A DNA stretch of 64,000 nucleotides, taken from assembly GCA_963675135.1 (NCBI GenBank), contig OY776128.1:62001-126000 (forward strand). The letters are read 5' to 3'. A program made the position numbers and the translations under genes. Numbering within the stretch: position 1 is the first letter of the stretch; every line of letters begins with the position of its first letter. The DNA comes from Galeopsis tetrahit (lineage: Eukaryota; Streptophyta; Magnoliopsida; Lamiales; Lamiaceae). The notes below the pieces were generated by a model, which was not told the origin of the DNA, did no database searches, and saw only the letters and a program-made list of their open reading frames with translations. This document shows, one piece after another, positions 42,080-55,789 of this stretch.

Positions 42080-45000
42080 ATGGCTGTTGACGCGCCACTT
42101 GACGGCGGTGCCGTCATCGAATTGGATGAGGAAATTGAAGGAGATGAAGTCGGTTCCAGAAATTACCGCTTCTCCAAGATTGGAGAATCTGTTCCTGTTA
42201 ACTCTAATGGCACTTTCGAGTTCGAACCCCTCTCTCGTCCCTCCCAACCTTTGGCCGTCTCCGAACGTTTTCGCCTTCTATTTGTCGCTCATCCCAAAGG
42301 TATCTACCCATCACAGTATCTTTCTCTCCAAATTTATTCTCCTTCCGTTGCACATTATTTGTAATTTTGTGCTTAGGGTTTTATGTTGCGAGGACCAAGG
42401 ACGTGATGGCATCTGCTGAGGAGATTAAAGAGAAAAAGACAGGCTCGTGTATACAGGAGTTGTGCCTCGTCGACGTTCCTATTGGAAATGTTTCAATACT
42501 GGCCTTGGCAGCTGATGACTCTTTGCTTGCTGCTACTGTTGGCAGCTGCGTACATTTCTTCGCTGTTAGCGCTTTGCTCCATAAGGTAATTGCTTTTCTA
42601 TCTTATGAGCTTCCAAGGTTGTTCATATACTGAGACTGTACTATTAATTTTTGTATAAGAACCTGATATGTTACTTAATTTCGAACGGGCAATTGGTTTC
42701 TCTCTTTCCTGTGCTTAGGAGTATTAATTTCTCCTTAAATAAAAAGGAGAATATGCTACATAACTTGCAAACCAGAAGTGAAAAAACATTGTTTTCTTTC
42801 TCTTGGTGCACATATTATCAAACATAGTTTATCAAAGAATATCTATGTATTTAATTTATTATCAGATCAGGTTTTTGAATGATGGTAGACAAGTTACATG
42901 TTTTAAATCATCGTTACAGGAACAGAAGCCTTCATATTCAGTCCCACTTGATGATTCCATTTCCATTAAGGGTGTATATTGGGCTAGAGAAGTTGCAAAA
43001 TCTTATCTTATTCTGTCTTCCGGCGGAAATTTATACCATGGATCTGGTCAAGATCGCGTTACGTGTGTGATGGAAAATGTTGATTCTGGTATGCCCGATC
43101 TCTTTATGCTTCTGTTTTTCAGCTTAACTGATTACCCTCAAAATATGTTATTGTTCGACTTAAATGGTTATTATATTTCATGTAAGCAACATCATAAAAT
43201 TGTTGGTTGTGGGTTTCAGCCAAGGGCATTACAACATTATATGCTAGAATAATTTTTTTCGTGGAGCATAATTTCTTTTCTTTTTCCCATAGTGATATCC
43301 ATCTTCTTGTCAATAGTTGTGTAAACTCTTTGTGTGTATTATGGTCCTTTCTTCCTTGTATTATTTTCCTTTTCTCACTAAGCTCATTTATTGGCATAGT
43401 TGACTGGAGTATTAAAGGTGATTATATTGCTGTGGTGAAAAAAAATGTTGTCAGCATTTTGTCGATGGAGTTTAAGGAAAAATTAAGATTTCTTCTATCA
43501 TTCCAGTCGGTGATTGACGATTCTGATGCTAACCAAGTCATTAGAGGTATTGTCTCTTCTCTATAAAGCTTTGATGCATTGATTATTTTTATTCCTGGAT
43601 CTGGCATCCCTTGCTCACATTCAAATCGAATCTATTTTCTCTGTACAATGGTACACACTGTTGACAAATGTCAGTGTCATATCAAATGATGAGTAGCATT
43701 ATTTTTATCGTGGGTTTAGTCCTTGCTGTTTCTTATGAATCTTTTGACCATTCTTATGCTTGCAAGCTTAGGTTGTTCTGTTTAAGAGTTTTGGTGTATG
43801 CAGTATCTGGTGGGACCTATCTGGCCTTGCTCTGTGCTTCACTAATATTTACGAACTAGAGTTGAATATGCTGTTGGTAACACCTACATTAGGTTTTAAA
43901 CGTGAGAGTTTGCCTTTTGCGCCAACATGAATTTTGTTACCTAGCCAATGGATTTGTATGATATAGAAGGTTCAGTTAAATTATTTGCAGGCACATTCTA
44001 TAATTTAAATGTGTTGGGAAGGCAGACACACTTCATGATGTAGTAATGTTCTGTATATCTGTTACATCACTCAGCTGGTTGTCTTGTGGATACAGTACAC
44101 CCTTTTCTAGTAGAATCTGGTGGTTGCCCTGTAGATAAAAGTTTTTGCAAGTAGCATCTGGGTTCTACTTCAATCATGACAGCATACAATTTTCCGACTT
44201 CAGTGCATACTAGGACTTGAGGACATTAGTTGTGTTTTTTTTTTCCGGGGTTAAAGTTGTTTAGTTGCGCATCTTTACAGTTCTTCCGAACCTATTGGGA
44301 TCAGTCTGATGAGGTTTATGGTCACTTATGCACGCCAAGTAGATGCGGCCCATGCTTGCCTGCATAATGTATATATTGTTGGGGGGGGGGGGGTGCTAGT
44401 CTGAAATTCCACTTGGAAATTGTACGAATTCTTGTGCCCTTATTTCTTATTCAATTCATAGGTTGAGTTATTTTAATTTTTTAGTCAAGCATATAAGCTA
44501 ATATCGTTAATTTCTTTTGTTATTAAAGATTTAGAAATGATTGACAAAAGGAATCCCCACCCCCACACAATGGGAATTTTGTGTCTTTACTGTTGTAATA
44601 CCAAAATGATTTTAAATGAGGAAAAATAGGTTTCTTAGTTGTTTACATCATAAACCTCAATTATCAAGGCCCTTCATTGACTTCAATTACAATTGATTAT
44701 ACGTCTTTTTGGTTAATTCATTGGTCATCATGAATCTAATATTACTCTTAATCTTGTCTCAGTTGATTCCATCCGATGGATCCGTCCAGATAGTATAGTT
44801 GTTGGATGTTTCCAATTAAATGATGATGGGGAGGAGGAGAATTACATCGTCCAAGTCATCACAAGCAGGGGCAGAAGAATTACTGATGTCAATGTATGCA
44901 TTCTTCATATTTCTTTTATAATTGAATGTTTTTAATGCATATGGTCATGGTCATATGTTATATTATAAAGAAAACATTACAGATGATGTAGACAAACTTA

Positions 45001-48000
45001 TATTTGTCCTTTCATATCTTTAAAATTATTGCTATATTCAGCTATAGTAAGAAATGTACATTAATTGATGGTCATCAACTTGTGTTTGGTATTGCTCGGA
45101 AGGTATTAAGCTAATTAATTATGAGACATCAACACTATGATAAACAACTCACATGTTACCCTGACCCGTGGTTTCTCTGGATCTCTGACTTATTTTAAAA
45201 AATGATGTTTGTCTTATTCTTATTTAACGTTGTTTCTGGGACTAGACCTCTGCATATTTGTCTAAATTCGTCTCAATTATAATCTCATGCTTATGTTGAC
45301 CTTGAAAATTGATTTATTGTAATTCTCTTGAGTATAGGGTGTCTAGATTGTTTATGCTTCAGAAATGGCACTAGTAAGAGACTACATGACATAGGAGCTC
45401 CCTGAAGATGAGGTTTGAGTTGCTCCCTTTGAATCATCACTGGGTAGCTTGCTAAGGCGTTTAATGTTTCGATGATGGTGGTTGGTGAACTAGGCCTTCA
45501 CACTGTGAAGGTTTCTTTGCCCTCTCCAAAGAATTTGTATACTGTATCAGCATTTTGTTCTTTTTTATAACCAACCATGTAACAGAAGTTGTCATAGTGT
45601 TAAGTGCAGCAGGGTAGAATACTTTACTCTTCTAGATGTCCCACCCTTTGATATTGTGATATATATTTGATGAAACTGGATATATGCCTGATGATTCTAG
45701 TATCATTTATTTGATTTTGAGTGAGGATGATTCTTGTGATTTACATTTCATGCATTATTTCTGTCTGGATTAAATACTGTTTTTCTTACTACTTTCAGGA
45801 AGCTTCAAAGCCAACAATATTGTCTTTCAGAACTGTCTTCCTGGATTGGTTTTCTGATGCTGTGCCCACTCGAAATGGACCACACCTACTTCTCAGCTAT
45901 CTAGATCTTTAGTACATCTACTTCCTTACCTTCTTTTAACTGTTTTTACCTCCTGTGTTCACTTTTGTTGCTTTTGAAGTTTCAGAAAAAGATAGATCTT
46001 TTTTTCCTATTCAAGGAGTTTATTGTTCTGATGGATCAACTATCAATTTGTCACCTGAAAGAATTCCTTTTATCAATTTGGAACCTGAATCATTTGAAAC
46101 TATCAATATGAGACTGACATTTCTGACTCTTTCTTCCCTGTAAACCACAAATCTCTTCTTTTCCATTTTTTTTTCCCTTCAGATTTACCCTTTTTCAGTA
46201 GAATCATAATTTGTGATGGAATTATAGATTGTTGTGAATATTTTCCTGTAAGACATCAGTTCTTTTCGGAATAATGTTGGTTGAAAGCATTTATTGTTCA
46301 AATATTTTTCAGATCAGAATTGAAGTTGAATGAGTGAACTCCTCCTGAAATCAAGTTCAAACTATTATGTGACTTGAGCACATTTAGATTCTCTTGTTGC
46401 AATGGCACTGAAATTGTCGAATTTGGAACCAATCAGAATCTAGAACATTTAGTTTTCTCACATTTTTTTCTTGGTTTTCCTCCCTCTAACATCCATGATG
46501 TGACTTGAACAAATTTAGAGTCTCTTCTTGCAATGGCACCGAAATTGTCGAATTTGGAACAAAATCAGAATCTAGAACATTTTAGGGTATGTTTGTTTTG
46601 GGATGTGTGAGATCCGGATTTGGGATTTTGAAATCTAAGCCATGTTCTACTTTGGGATTTAGAATTTGGATTTCAAAATCTCACCCTATAAAATACCTAT
46701 AAATCCTACAAAGTCAACCCTATAAATACCTACGGACTCTATATAGATACCTATAAATCCTATATAAATACCTCTAAAACCTATAACCTAAAGTTAAATT
46801 CTACCCTACTCAAATCTCAAAACAAACACAAAACATACAAGTCATTAGAATTTCAAAATCCACTAGATTTTGAAATCTGGATTTCAAAATCCCTAAAATC
46901 CCAAAACAAACATACCCTTAGTTTTTTCTTGTTTTTCCTCCCTCTAACATCCATGATGACAGACATTTATTTGCAATACATGATTTACAATACTTGTAGT
47001 CTTTCTGGCTATGAATTTTGTCATTGTTGTTTTCATTTATTTGCTTCAAAATTTGTCATTGTTGTGGATTTCTCAACTATAGTTTCACTTACTATAGCTG
47101 TGATTTTCTGTTGCAGTGGGCTGGGATTTGTTGCTAATAGGAATTTGTCCCCACAAGTTGCATTGTTCTGTTGGCAGGCCAATGAGAAGGATGAAGCTGC
47201 AATGGTTGAGATTCTTAATGATGCTTGGGCTCTTCATATTGAATCTCAAGGTGCTGGCTAAATAGAAAATTGAGACTCAAGTATTTCTGTAGGTTGTATT
47301 TTACCTGGATTTTTCTTGGTTGGAGATTCATTTTTTTATCCCTCTTGTCTTCATGCTGCCCTTGCCTTTTACTAGGACAATGAGAGTTTCTTTATGCCCA
47401 ATTAATTAGATATAAATTATGCCCAACTTATTGTGATTATATGACTATCTAGATTTCCACTGCAATTTGTATGATTTTTTTTCCTAAAGCACGCATAAAA
47501 TTCTAAACACATTAAATGCTTCAAGATACTAAAGTTGAGTGGATAAGTGGTTCCTCCATCTTAGTAAATAGAAGAATCTGATTTACATTCGTCATGGTTT
47601 GGTATGATTAGATCTCTCATGTCAAATTGTTTGATCTCAGACAATGGTGATGAAAATGTGATCATTGGGCTCTCTGTTGACAAGGCTTCCCAGAATGAGA
47701 GTAAAAAGCTCACATTGGGGAATGAGGAAGGAGAAGTCCCTCCTTGTTGTGTGATTATATGCCTAACAATTGATGGAAAAATTTCAGTTTTCCACTTCGC
47801 TAGGTAATTCTATACGATGTTGTAACTTGCTTTCATATTTAATTCAACCCGACAACTCTTCTGGGTTGTACTTCTTTGGAAGCTATGTGTCAAAATTATC
47901 TACTTTCTTGTAGTGCTGCAGGCGCTTTAGCATCACCTGAAGGTTGTGCTTCTGTTGAGGATGATGATGCTTCGCAGGTATCAGATAAACGTGGACTGCT

Positions 48001-49209
48001 CCAAATTTCTTCTGCAGGTGCCGACGAAAGTAGAGAGCCAACCTCTTTGACGTCTCAATCTCATGAACTTAGTAGAATAGAAATTGAAAAGGCCAGTGCT
48101 AAGGCTACAACCACAAATGATTTAACACCATTTAATATTGACACTGGACCACGAGAGGAGAAAGCACCAGAAAATATGGGACAGAAACCTCTTTTTAACT
48201 CAGAGACATTGAAAGTGGATGATCAAGAAAAAGTCCTCCCCACAGTGCTAAACCAGGATGATAATGCAGGGAATCAATCAATAACAGAAGTCAAACACAA
48301 CAAAGGCGTTTTCTCAGGGAAAGGGACAGGTGACGTTTTTCATCAACCAGCAAGCAACTATCCACTATTGGGACCCAATGTGGATTCACTACCTAAAGTG
48401 CTGCCACCGACAAACACTCCTATTACACAGTCTTTAACCAGGTCAAATGCAAGAGATAATGCTTCAAAAACTTCAGATGGAAGGGTTTTGTCGTTCCCTT
48501 CTGATGAAGTTGGCAATTTGGATAAACATGTACGATCTTCTGGAGGTGTACAGCAACATCCAACAGATTTAAAGGAGAAACCTTCAGTCAATTTTACTTC
48601 TCCAGGACAGACAGTGTTGACGCCAAACACTCCTAGTGCGTGGTCTTTAACCAGGTCAAATGCAAGAGATGATGCTTCAAAAACTTCAGATGGAAGGTTT
48701 TTGTCGCTCCCTTCTGATGAAGTTGGCAATTTGGATAAACATATACGATCTGCTGGAGGTGTACAGCAACATCCAACAGATTTAAAGGAGAAACCTTCAG
48801 TCAATTTTACTTCTCCTGGACAGACAGTGTTGACTGCACAAAGGAATAGAAATTCACAGCCAGCATATGTTGGTTTCCAAGTGCCTTCGGGAAACAGTTT
48901 TGGTTCAGGAAAGCCCGTCAGATCTGACTTTAAGAAGGACATAAATGCAGCTTCCTCGACAACAGCAGTGACACACATTGCACAAAATGCATCAAAACAG
49001 TTTGGAAATGTAATGCTATACAAGTTACATACCTTAATAGGGATGAATTTTGTCATTCACATAGCCATTCTCTGGTTTTCTGTTTCTGGCACCATATATT
49101 CTTCTTTTTAAACCCCATGCTAATCTGACTTCTTATAACTAGTTGGTGCTGTTAGGGGCCTTAGACATTTTCTGAACATTTACCTAAAAATTGCTTCAGT
49201 TTTCCTTGG

Positions 49210-49260
<51 letters not shown>

Positions 49261-52200
49261 GTCGTTGGGGTAGTGTCACTTCAAGTAGATGACTTTCTTA
49301 AATCTGCTGTTGTTAGGCTCTCATAATACATTTCCATGTTACTGTATCTTCAGGTTGAAGAAATGGCGAAGAAACTGGATAATCTTCTTGAAGGTATTGA
49401 AGGAGAGGGAGGTTTCCGAGATGCATCCATAACTTCTCAAATAAACTCTCTTATAGAATTGGAAGAAGGAGTATGGGCTCTTTCTGACAGATGCACAATC
49501 CAGAGGGTTTGTCCCTTCTGTTGCTTGAATTTTCATTGTGTTCTCTTACTTCTCCATTCAACGACATCACAGTTAAAAAGTTTCATTAATTAATGTGCAT
49601 GTGCATGTGCGTGAATCACTTTTTTTTTTTTGCAAATCACATTATAAACAGGTTTACTTTTACTGAAATAATTTCCCCAGAGATGAATTTGTTCCCATCT
49701 AAAACAGAGTCTGAGTCAAGGTGTGAGGTGGCCCTTGGCCTCCTCTGCTTTTGCCCAAATCAGTGCCGCTTAGGTGCTAGGCCTCAGTCTGTCACCCACT
49801 AGGTGCATTTTAGAACACTCCCTTTGATTGTTTGGGGTCAAGTAGGGTAGGGCAAATATGCTCCCTCTCCAGGAACCAGAAGAATTGCTTCTCCACTGAT
49901 CCCTACTGTGCTTTGTTTATTTATGATTTCTTGGGAAAACAAATTTTCCAATTAACAACTAAACACATCCGCATGTTAACTTTAATGTTCTTATCAATAA
50001 ATTAGTTTAAAACTTCTATCATAAAATTCTTCCGCAAGAAACCCCAAGGCAACTAAACACACCTCGGTATAAGCTCTGTGTCACCCTCACTCCTGCATAT
50101 GTGGTTTGAAAGATATAGGCATATAGTTCTACCTTGTATGTGCCGTGTTGTTCTGGTAGTGGTTTTTGGTGAGGTATTATGGTTTTAGGAGTTTGTCTTG
50201 TCAACCTAGGAAGCTGAAAATCTTAATGGCAATGTGTGTGGTGGCTTGGCCGGTGTCATTCTTTTGGTATAGGCTATAAATACTTTCATATTTTTTTTAC
50301 CAGTGCCGAATTTCTCACACTTTATCTATCCCTGATTAATTGCTCCTAAATTCTCTTCAGTACGTTCCACAATAAGACTCCATGAAACCATGGCAAAGTA
50401 TCGACTGTGATTTTTTTTTTTTTTTTGTGGAGGAAGAAGATGAACTATATGTATTCATGTTAAAGTTTGACTACATATAATTTCAGTTTTACTATCCAAT
50501 TGAGATAAATGATTTTAGACCAATTAGGAGTATATATATATATATATATTTTTTTTTTTGGTCAGAAGGAATTTCTAAATTTGTTAATTTTGGTTCAATG
50601 GTAGTGTATCTTTTGTTATGCCTCACGTTGATATCAGCTTATGATTATTCTAGTATGTTTGTGAGGCATTTACATTTTTTTACCTATTTCATTTTTTTTT
50701 TTTTCTGGACTCTGTAGGGCATAATGAATGAACAACAAAGGGAACTTCAACTTCTGCTTGATAAGACAGTTGAAGGTTTGTCCTACTTTTCAATTATATT
50801 GTTTGTAACTGCAAAGTTAATTGTGTGTACCCTCGCCACTTCTTAAAATTGAGACCGACACTCAATATATACTTCTATTATTCTCTGCACTGTTCTCTAT
50901 GGGTGGGGGGTGGATGGAAAATGTTACAAAAGAACTTTCTCCCTAATGCATATGGTAATAGTGAAGTGAAGAAAAATATTGTGGAAAAGGTGGCTGGAGA
51001 AAAATAGGAAAACACAAGATGGCCAACTTCCTGCAAGGCCTGGCCTCGTGATTTGATATATGGGGTGGAGGGAGATGGGGACTTATAAAACTGTTCACTG
51101 AAAGAAAAGGGAAAAGAAGCAAGGGCTATTGATTTACATTGACTGTTAGTCCCTTCTTGATTTATTCAAGATCAAGACTTTTTATCTGTTTAGCCTACAC
51201 AGTCTACATTTATTAATTTTAGAATAAATGTCCTTCCACACAAAGTTCTTATTACTGTTGGCATGGGTTCATTGGTTTTTTCATTAACTTTCTCGTTATG
51301 TTTACATTATGTTTTGTTGGCTGGTGCGGGATCTAGTTTCATTATTTGTTTTTTTTTTCTTGGGCATGTCGTGCTTGGTGAATATGATCGCAGTTAAAGT
51401 ATATTTTTTTTCCTTGAGTTGAAGTTGCAGATATTGTTAAGATAATCTTGCTTCAACTGTTTTTGCTCATGCAGAAGAAAATAAAGAAAATATATTTTTT
51501 AGAATAATTCAATTCATGTCTTTTTTTTTTTTTTTTTTTTTGTCTCAGTGATGCATATCCTTGCCTTAAGCTCCATGTTAAAATTCTGTTTAACAGGTCA
51601 TGATAATTTTATTTTTCTTTGTTCATTACTTAAGGGATTCTTCAATGTTAATTTCAGTTTTGGTTAGGAAAGTATACATGGAAGGGATCTTCAAGCAAGC
51701 AACAGATAGCAAATATTGGGAACTCTGGAATCGTCAAAAGTTGAGTTCCGAGCTGGAATTGAAGCGGAGACGCATATTAGAATTAGACCAGGTGCATTAT
51801 GGTGGAACTTAATTGCAAGTTCGTTTTGTCATTTTTTTTAATATTCATGAATTATATAAGTTTCTCTTTTCCCCCAAAATTCCAGGAGTTGACCAATAAA
51901 CTGATTGAGCTGGAGAGACATTTCAATTCTTTAGAGTTCAATAAGTTTCGTGAAAATGAAGGAATGCAAGGAAATCGGAGAGCTCTGCAGAATTCGCACG
52001 GGCATTCAAGGTATTGCATATTTCTTATTGTGACTTTGTCTTTTGTATCTGCACTATTAGAGTCTTTTCAAGATGACAATCCTAATGGACGTTACATGCT
52101 AATTCTTTTCATTGTTTCTTTTTTCCACCTATAGAACTCAATAGTTCATGTGGCGCATCTGCTACTTCATGACTGGAATAAACCTCTTTAATATTGAAGT

Positions 52201-55200
52201 GTCTCCTTGCAGGCAAATTCAATCCTTGCGCAGTTTACATAACACGATGGTTGCACAATTAGCCGCTGCTGAGCAACTTTCGGGATGTCTCTCAAAACAG
52301 ATGGCGGCTTTGAGTATTGAGTCTTCTGGAAAACATGATGTAAAAAGACAACTGTTTGAATCCATTGGCCTCGCTTATGCTGGTGATACTGAAATATCTC
52401 CAGCTAGGAATAGGACCTCTGATACTCCTGCAACCAAAAACTCTTTGATAAGTTCAGGCTCTATTGCTGCAAAAGGACAGTCTAGAAGAAATCAAACCAG
52501 CTTTGCCAAGGGCCGTGAACCTGAAACTGCTGCAAGCCAGCGCCGTGACTCTTTTGATCGTGTAATTTTTCTTGCTTTCTGGTTTACTGATGCTTCTTGT
52601 GGAGTTTCTTATACTATTTGTGCATATTTATTTACTTGATCTCCAAATGACTTCTTATCATCCCTATTTTTGCAATAAAAGTCTATGTTTCGTATAAAAA
52701 AAAGACTTCTTAATATGGCTGTTGGTGGTAGTAAAGATATTTTTCTGACATGGCATAGTAGTGACTAGTCATCCATGTACTTTGTACAGAAGTATAGGAG
52801 TGTAGGTGGTGGTGGTGGAGAGAGAGAGAGAGATTCACATTCTTGGTGTTTAATTTTAAATCTTCATGTTCCAATCTTCGATTTAGATTTTTTGGCCAAG
52901 TTGGTGAATTACACATGTCTTACAAAGGCTTTGATTTACAGACCAGCTACACTATGATATATTTTATCCACATATATAAAATTAGATAGGCACTTATGAT
53001 TTTTGTAAATAAATTGATACTATTAGCATTTACATATGCATAAAAGACCAACGTTGAACACCATATGTTGGAAATAGATATGGGACTTTTACTATAACAT
53101 TAGGCTCAATTAGGGAACATTCTTCTGCATTTATTTTCACTAGAGAAAAATTAGGGGAAAAAAATTATTGATAATAAGAGCATGCATTTTTTTAATTCAT
53201 ATGTTTGAATTGTAGGAATGAGTTCTACTAAAATGTTTTAAGAATCATATTGTGATGCACTACTTTTCACAACTAAATGCAGAGTTGGGCAAGCTTTGAC
53301 CCTCCAAAAACAATTCTTAAAAGGATGCTAAAAGAAGATAATGAGAAAGGTAGTTCAACTCGATCATTGTTAAATATTAGCAAACAATATCTCAGTCCTC
53401 AATCGCAGAAGAAACCAGAGGTTGCTCGTTCAGCACTTTTGAATACCTCTGTGGCCTCTCAGAACCATTACAAAAGCAAAGGTATCAGTTAAAATTTAGC
53501 TGATATATAATGTGAATGTTTTGTATTGTAAAATTTACTCACACCTGAGATTATTTTGTAAACTTGCACAGGCTTTGCTGAGGCAGCAGTTGAACAGTTC
53601 TCTGAGAGCCCATCAACATCTTTGCACCATAATAGGACAACTGGATTTCAAGATCATGGTGTCCAAATGTCATCTACAAAAAGCTTTTCTGCCTTGCCAC
53701 CACCATCCATAATAGAGACAAGGACAGCTCAAAACAGTGGACTGGGTGCTTTCAAGCTAGCCGACGAAACGTCAAAGGGCAGCCCACAACTCTCTGGGAA
53801 GAATTATTCTTTTCCTGCAAGTGAGTTTAAACATGTCCAGCAGTCTGCTGATCCTAGGTTTCATCCATTACCATCCATGTCCACACAGTTGCCTGCACAA
53901 TCTTTGACTTCACCATTTGATTCCACTGGGAGTGTAAATCACTCTAAGATTGGGTTTACTAAGTCCACACCCTTCGATCAAAAGAACACTACCATAGCGT
54001 CCGATACTCCATTATTTGATGCTAAAATTCCTGTCACTTCCACAACTGCCTTTAGTTCAGACCCTAATGTATCAGCGAAGGGTTTATTCAGTAAAAACTT
54101 GGAAAATCTGTCAGCTTCTAGTCCATTGCCGTCAGTACTGGGTTCATCATTACATTCAAATAACAATTATCCATCGCCTGCCTCTTTAGTGTCCAAACCA
54201 AATTCATCAACCCTGTTCCCATCAACTCCCAAGAGTTCTGATGGGAAGCAGCAGATATCACAACCTCAGCCATCAGTTACTTCCTCCATGAATTTTCCTT
54301 CTACATTGCCTTCCTTGGCTCGTGAGATCAGTTCTTCATCTGTGTCCTTTTCTTCAAGTGTTGTGAGATCAGAGTCACCGACATCGTCTCAACCTTGTGC
54401 TGTGATGTATGGCTCTAAAGAAGAGAACATCTCAGAGAAAGTTGATAATACAACTTCAGAAACTGAAACGGTTGATAAGATAGAGACTACAGCTCCGCGG
54501 GCTGAGTTTTCAATTTCTACATCCGGTCTGAAACCTGGACCTCCAGCATCTGCTGCATTGAATGAATTGCCAACCAATTTAAAGTCTGAGGGTCGAGATG
54601 ATTTAGGGGGCTCAACGACAAATTCCTCAGTTATTACATCAGCAAATAAGATAGAAAGGCCTTCTGTGACCAAAGCTCTTCCAACAATTGCATTATCAAG
54701 TGAAGGAATTAGTGGAAATATAAAAAATGTTGTCTCAATTTCTTCTCATGAAGAGGAAATGGAGGAGGAAGCCCCTGAGGCAGATCGGACCCCTGCATTT
54801 GCGTTCTCGAACCTTGGTGGTTTTGGGACTGGGCAGACACAAAATTCATCCACTCCAAAAACAAATCCATTTGGTGTCCTCAACACAAATACAACTTTTG
54901 CCAGTTCTCCATATACAATGCCTAGTTCAAGTGGTGAGCTGTTCCGCCCAGCATCTTTTAGCTTCCAATCGCCTCAACCTGCAGAACCTTTGCAGCCAAC
55001 AACTGTAAACTTTTCTGGTGGATTTAGTTCTGGAAGTCCCAATCAAGGTGGATTTGGTCAGCCTGCACAAATAGGAGCTGGCCAACAAGCACTAGGCTCC
55101 GTTCTTGGTTCTTTTGGACAATCTAGGCAGATTGGTACTGGACTACCTGGAAGCAATGCTGCTGCACCTGCAAGTGGGTTTGGTGGTGGCTTTGGAGGTG

Positions 55201-55789
55201 GATTTGCTACTGCTCCTTCAGGTGGTGGATTTGCTACTGCTCCTTCAGTTGGCGGATTTGCAAATCTGGGGGCAGGTGGTGGTTTTGCTGCAGCAACTGC
55301 TGGTGGAGGATTTGCTGCTGCGGCAAATGCTAGAGGATTTGCTGCCGCTGGAGGTGGATTTGCTGCTGCTGCAGGTGCTGGTGGGGGTGGATTTGCTGCT
55401 GCTGCAGGTGGGGGTGGGGGTGGATTTGGTGGTAGTGGTGCCATTTCAGGTAATTGCTACATGATTAATAATCTTAATATAAGGTTTTGTCATTCTTTAG
55501 TTGTGTTTGATGTTATTATGAATTTCGTGAAAAATAATTTAGTTGCCAATGCTCAGGGAGAAGTGGTGGAGTTGAAATTTAATCCATGTGGTTTCACAAA
55601 ATTGTATATAGTTGTAGTTATTATTATAGCACCTACTATTTCTTTGGTTTAACTGGTTATGTTGTGCAAAACTTAAAAGGTGCCGGCTTTGGAGCTTTTA
55701 GCAATCAGGCGGGTAGTGGTGCGTTTGGTGGGGGCTCAGGAACTGCACAACCTCCTCCCTCTCAACTCTTTACACAGATGAGGAAGTAG
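42080..55789 (+). CDS. NUP214: Nuclear pore complex protein NUP214 (LONO1-like)
   Basis: Seventeen exons: 42080-42299, 42377-42585, 42920-43088, 43400-43546, 44763-44893, 45799-45911, 47117-47250, 47641-47803, 47914-49009, 49354-49506, 50718-50775, 51658-51791, 51886-52010, 52213-52561, 53283-53481, 53572-55449, 55680-55789. All are GT-AG; 1795 aa, against about 1816 in Arabidopsis. The N-terminal beta-propeller occupies about 1-430, a Ser/Thr-rich linker 430-790, coiled coils about 795-1010 (for example the block YMEGIFKQATDSKYWELWNR), and an FG-repeat region the last 650 residues. It ends LFTQMRK like its orthologues. It is a cytoplasmic-side pore subunit serving mRNA export with the DEAD-box helicase LOS4/DBP5; loss is embryo-lethal in Arabidopsis. 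Exon 9 carries a 71-residue duplication and exon 16 a GGFA-repeat cluster. Exon 6 ends in TA|GT, which reads as a stop if unspliced. Confidence 0.95.
46585..46917. mobile_element. Harbinger-like MITE in NUP214 intron 6
   Basis: The ends GGGTATGTTTGTTTTGGGAT and ATCCCAAAACAAACATACCC are near-perfect inverted repeats flanked by TTA (46582-46584 and 46918-46920), the PIF/Harbinger target. The interior has TACCTATAAATCCTA units. The same family lies in RHIP1 intron 6 at 59521. Confidence 0.83.
48411..48836 (+). repeat. In-frame 213-bp tandem duplication inside NUP214 exon 9
   Basis: CAAACACTCC starts both units (48411 and 48624). The units encode residues of about 595-665 and 666-736, each with LTRSNARD, ASKTSDGR, DEVGNLDKH, GGVQQHPTDLKEKPSVNFTS. 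Differences are few (for example Val/Phe after DGR, Ser/Ala before GGV). It lies in the linker between the propeller and the coiled coil. Confidence 0.95.
49213..49260. repeat. Compound (AC)n(AT)n microsatellite in NUP214 intron 9
   Basis: Fourteen AC units run directly into ten AT units. A run of thirteen G at 44381-44393 (intron 4) is another length-unstable tract in this gene. Confidence 0.95.
55180..55443 (+). repeat. GGFA/GGGFAAA repeat cluster in NUP214 exon 16
   Basis: Codons for about residues 1669-1757 encode eleven to twelve Gly-Gly-Phe-(Ala/Gly) units separated by Ala/Gly runs (for example GGGFATAPSGGGFATAPS). True FG dipeptides are few here. The reverse strand is open as a Pro/Ala-rich frame only because of this composition. 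Confidence 0.9.

Noticed and set aside
48358..49056. 232-codon minus-strand frame over NUP214 exon 9
   Set aside because: It is antisense to a well-supported exon; its internal repeat just mirrors the sense duplication.
55058..55444. 128-codon Pro/Ala-rich minus-strand frame
   Set aside because: It is the complement of the GGFA repeat in NUP214 exon 16 and follows from its composition.
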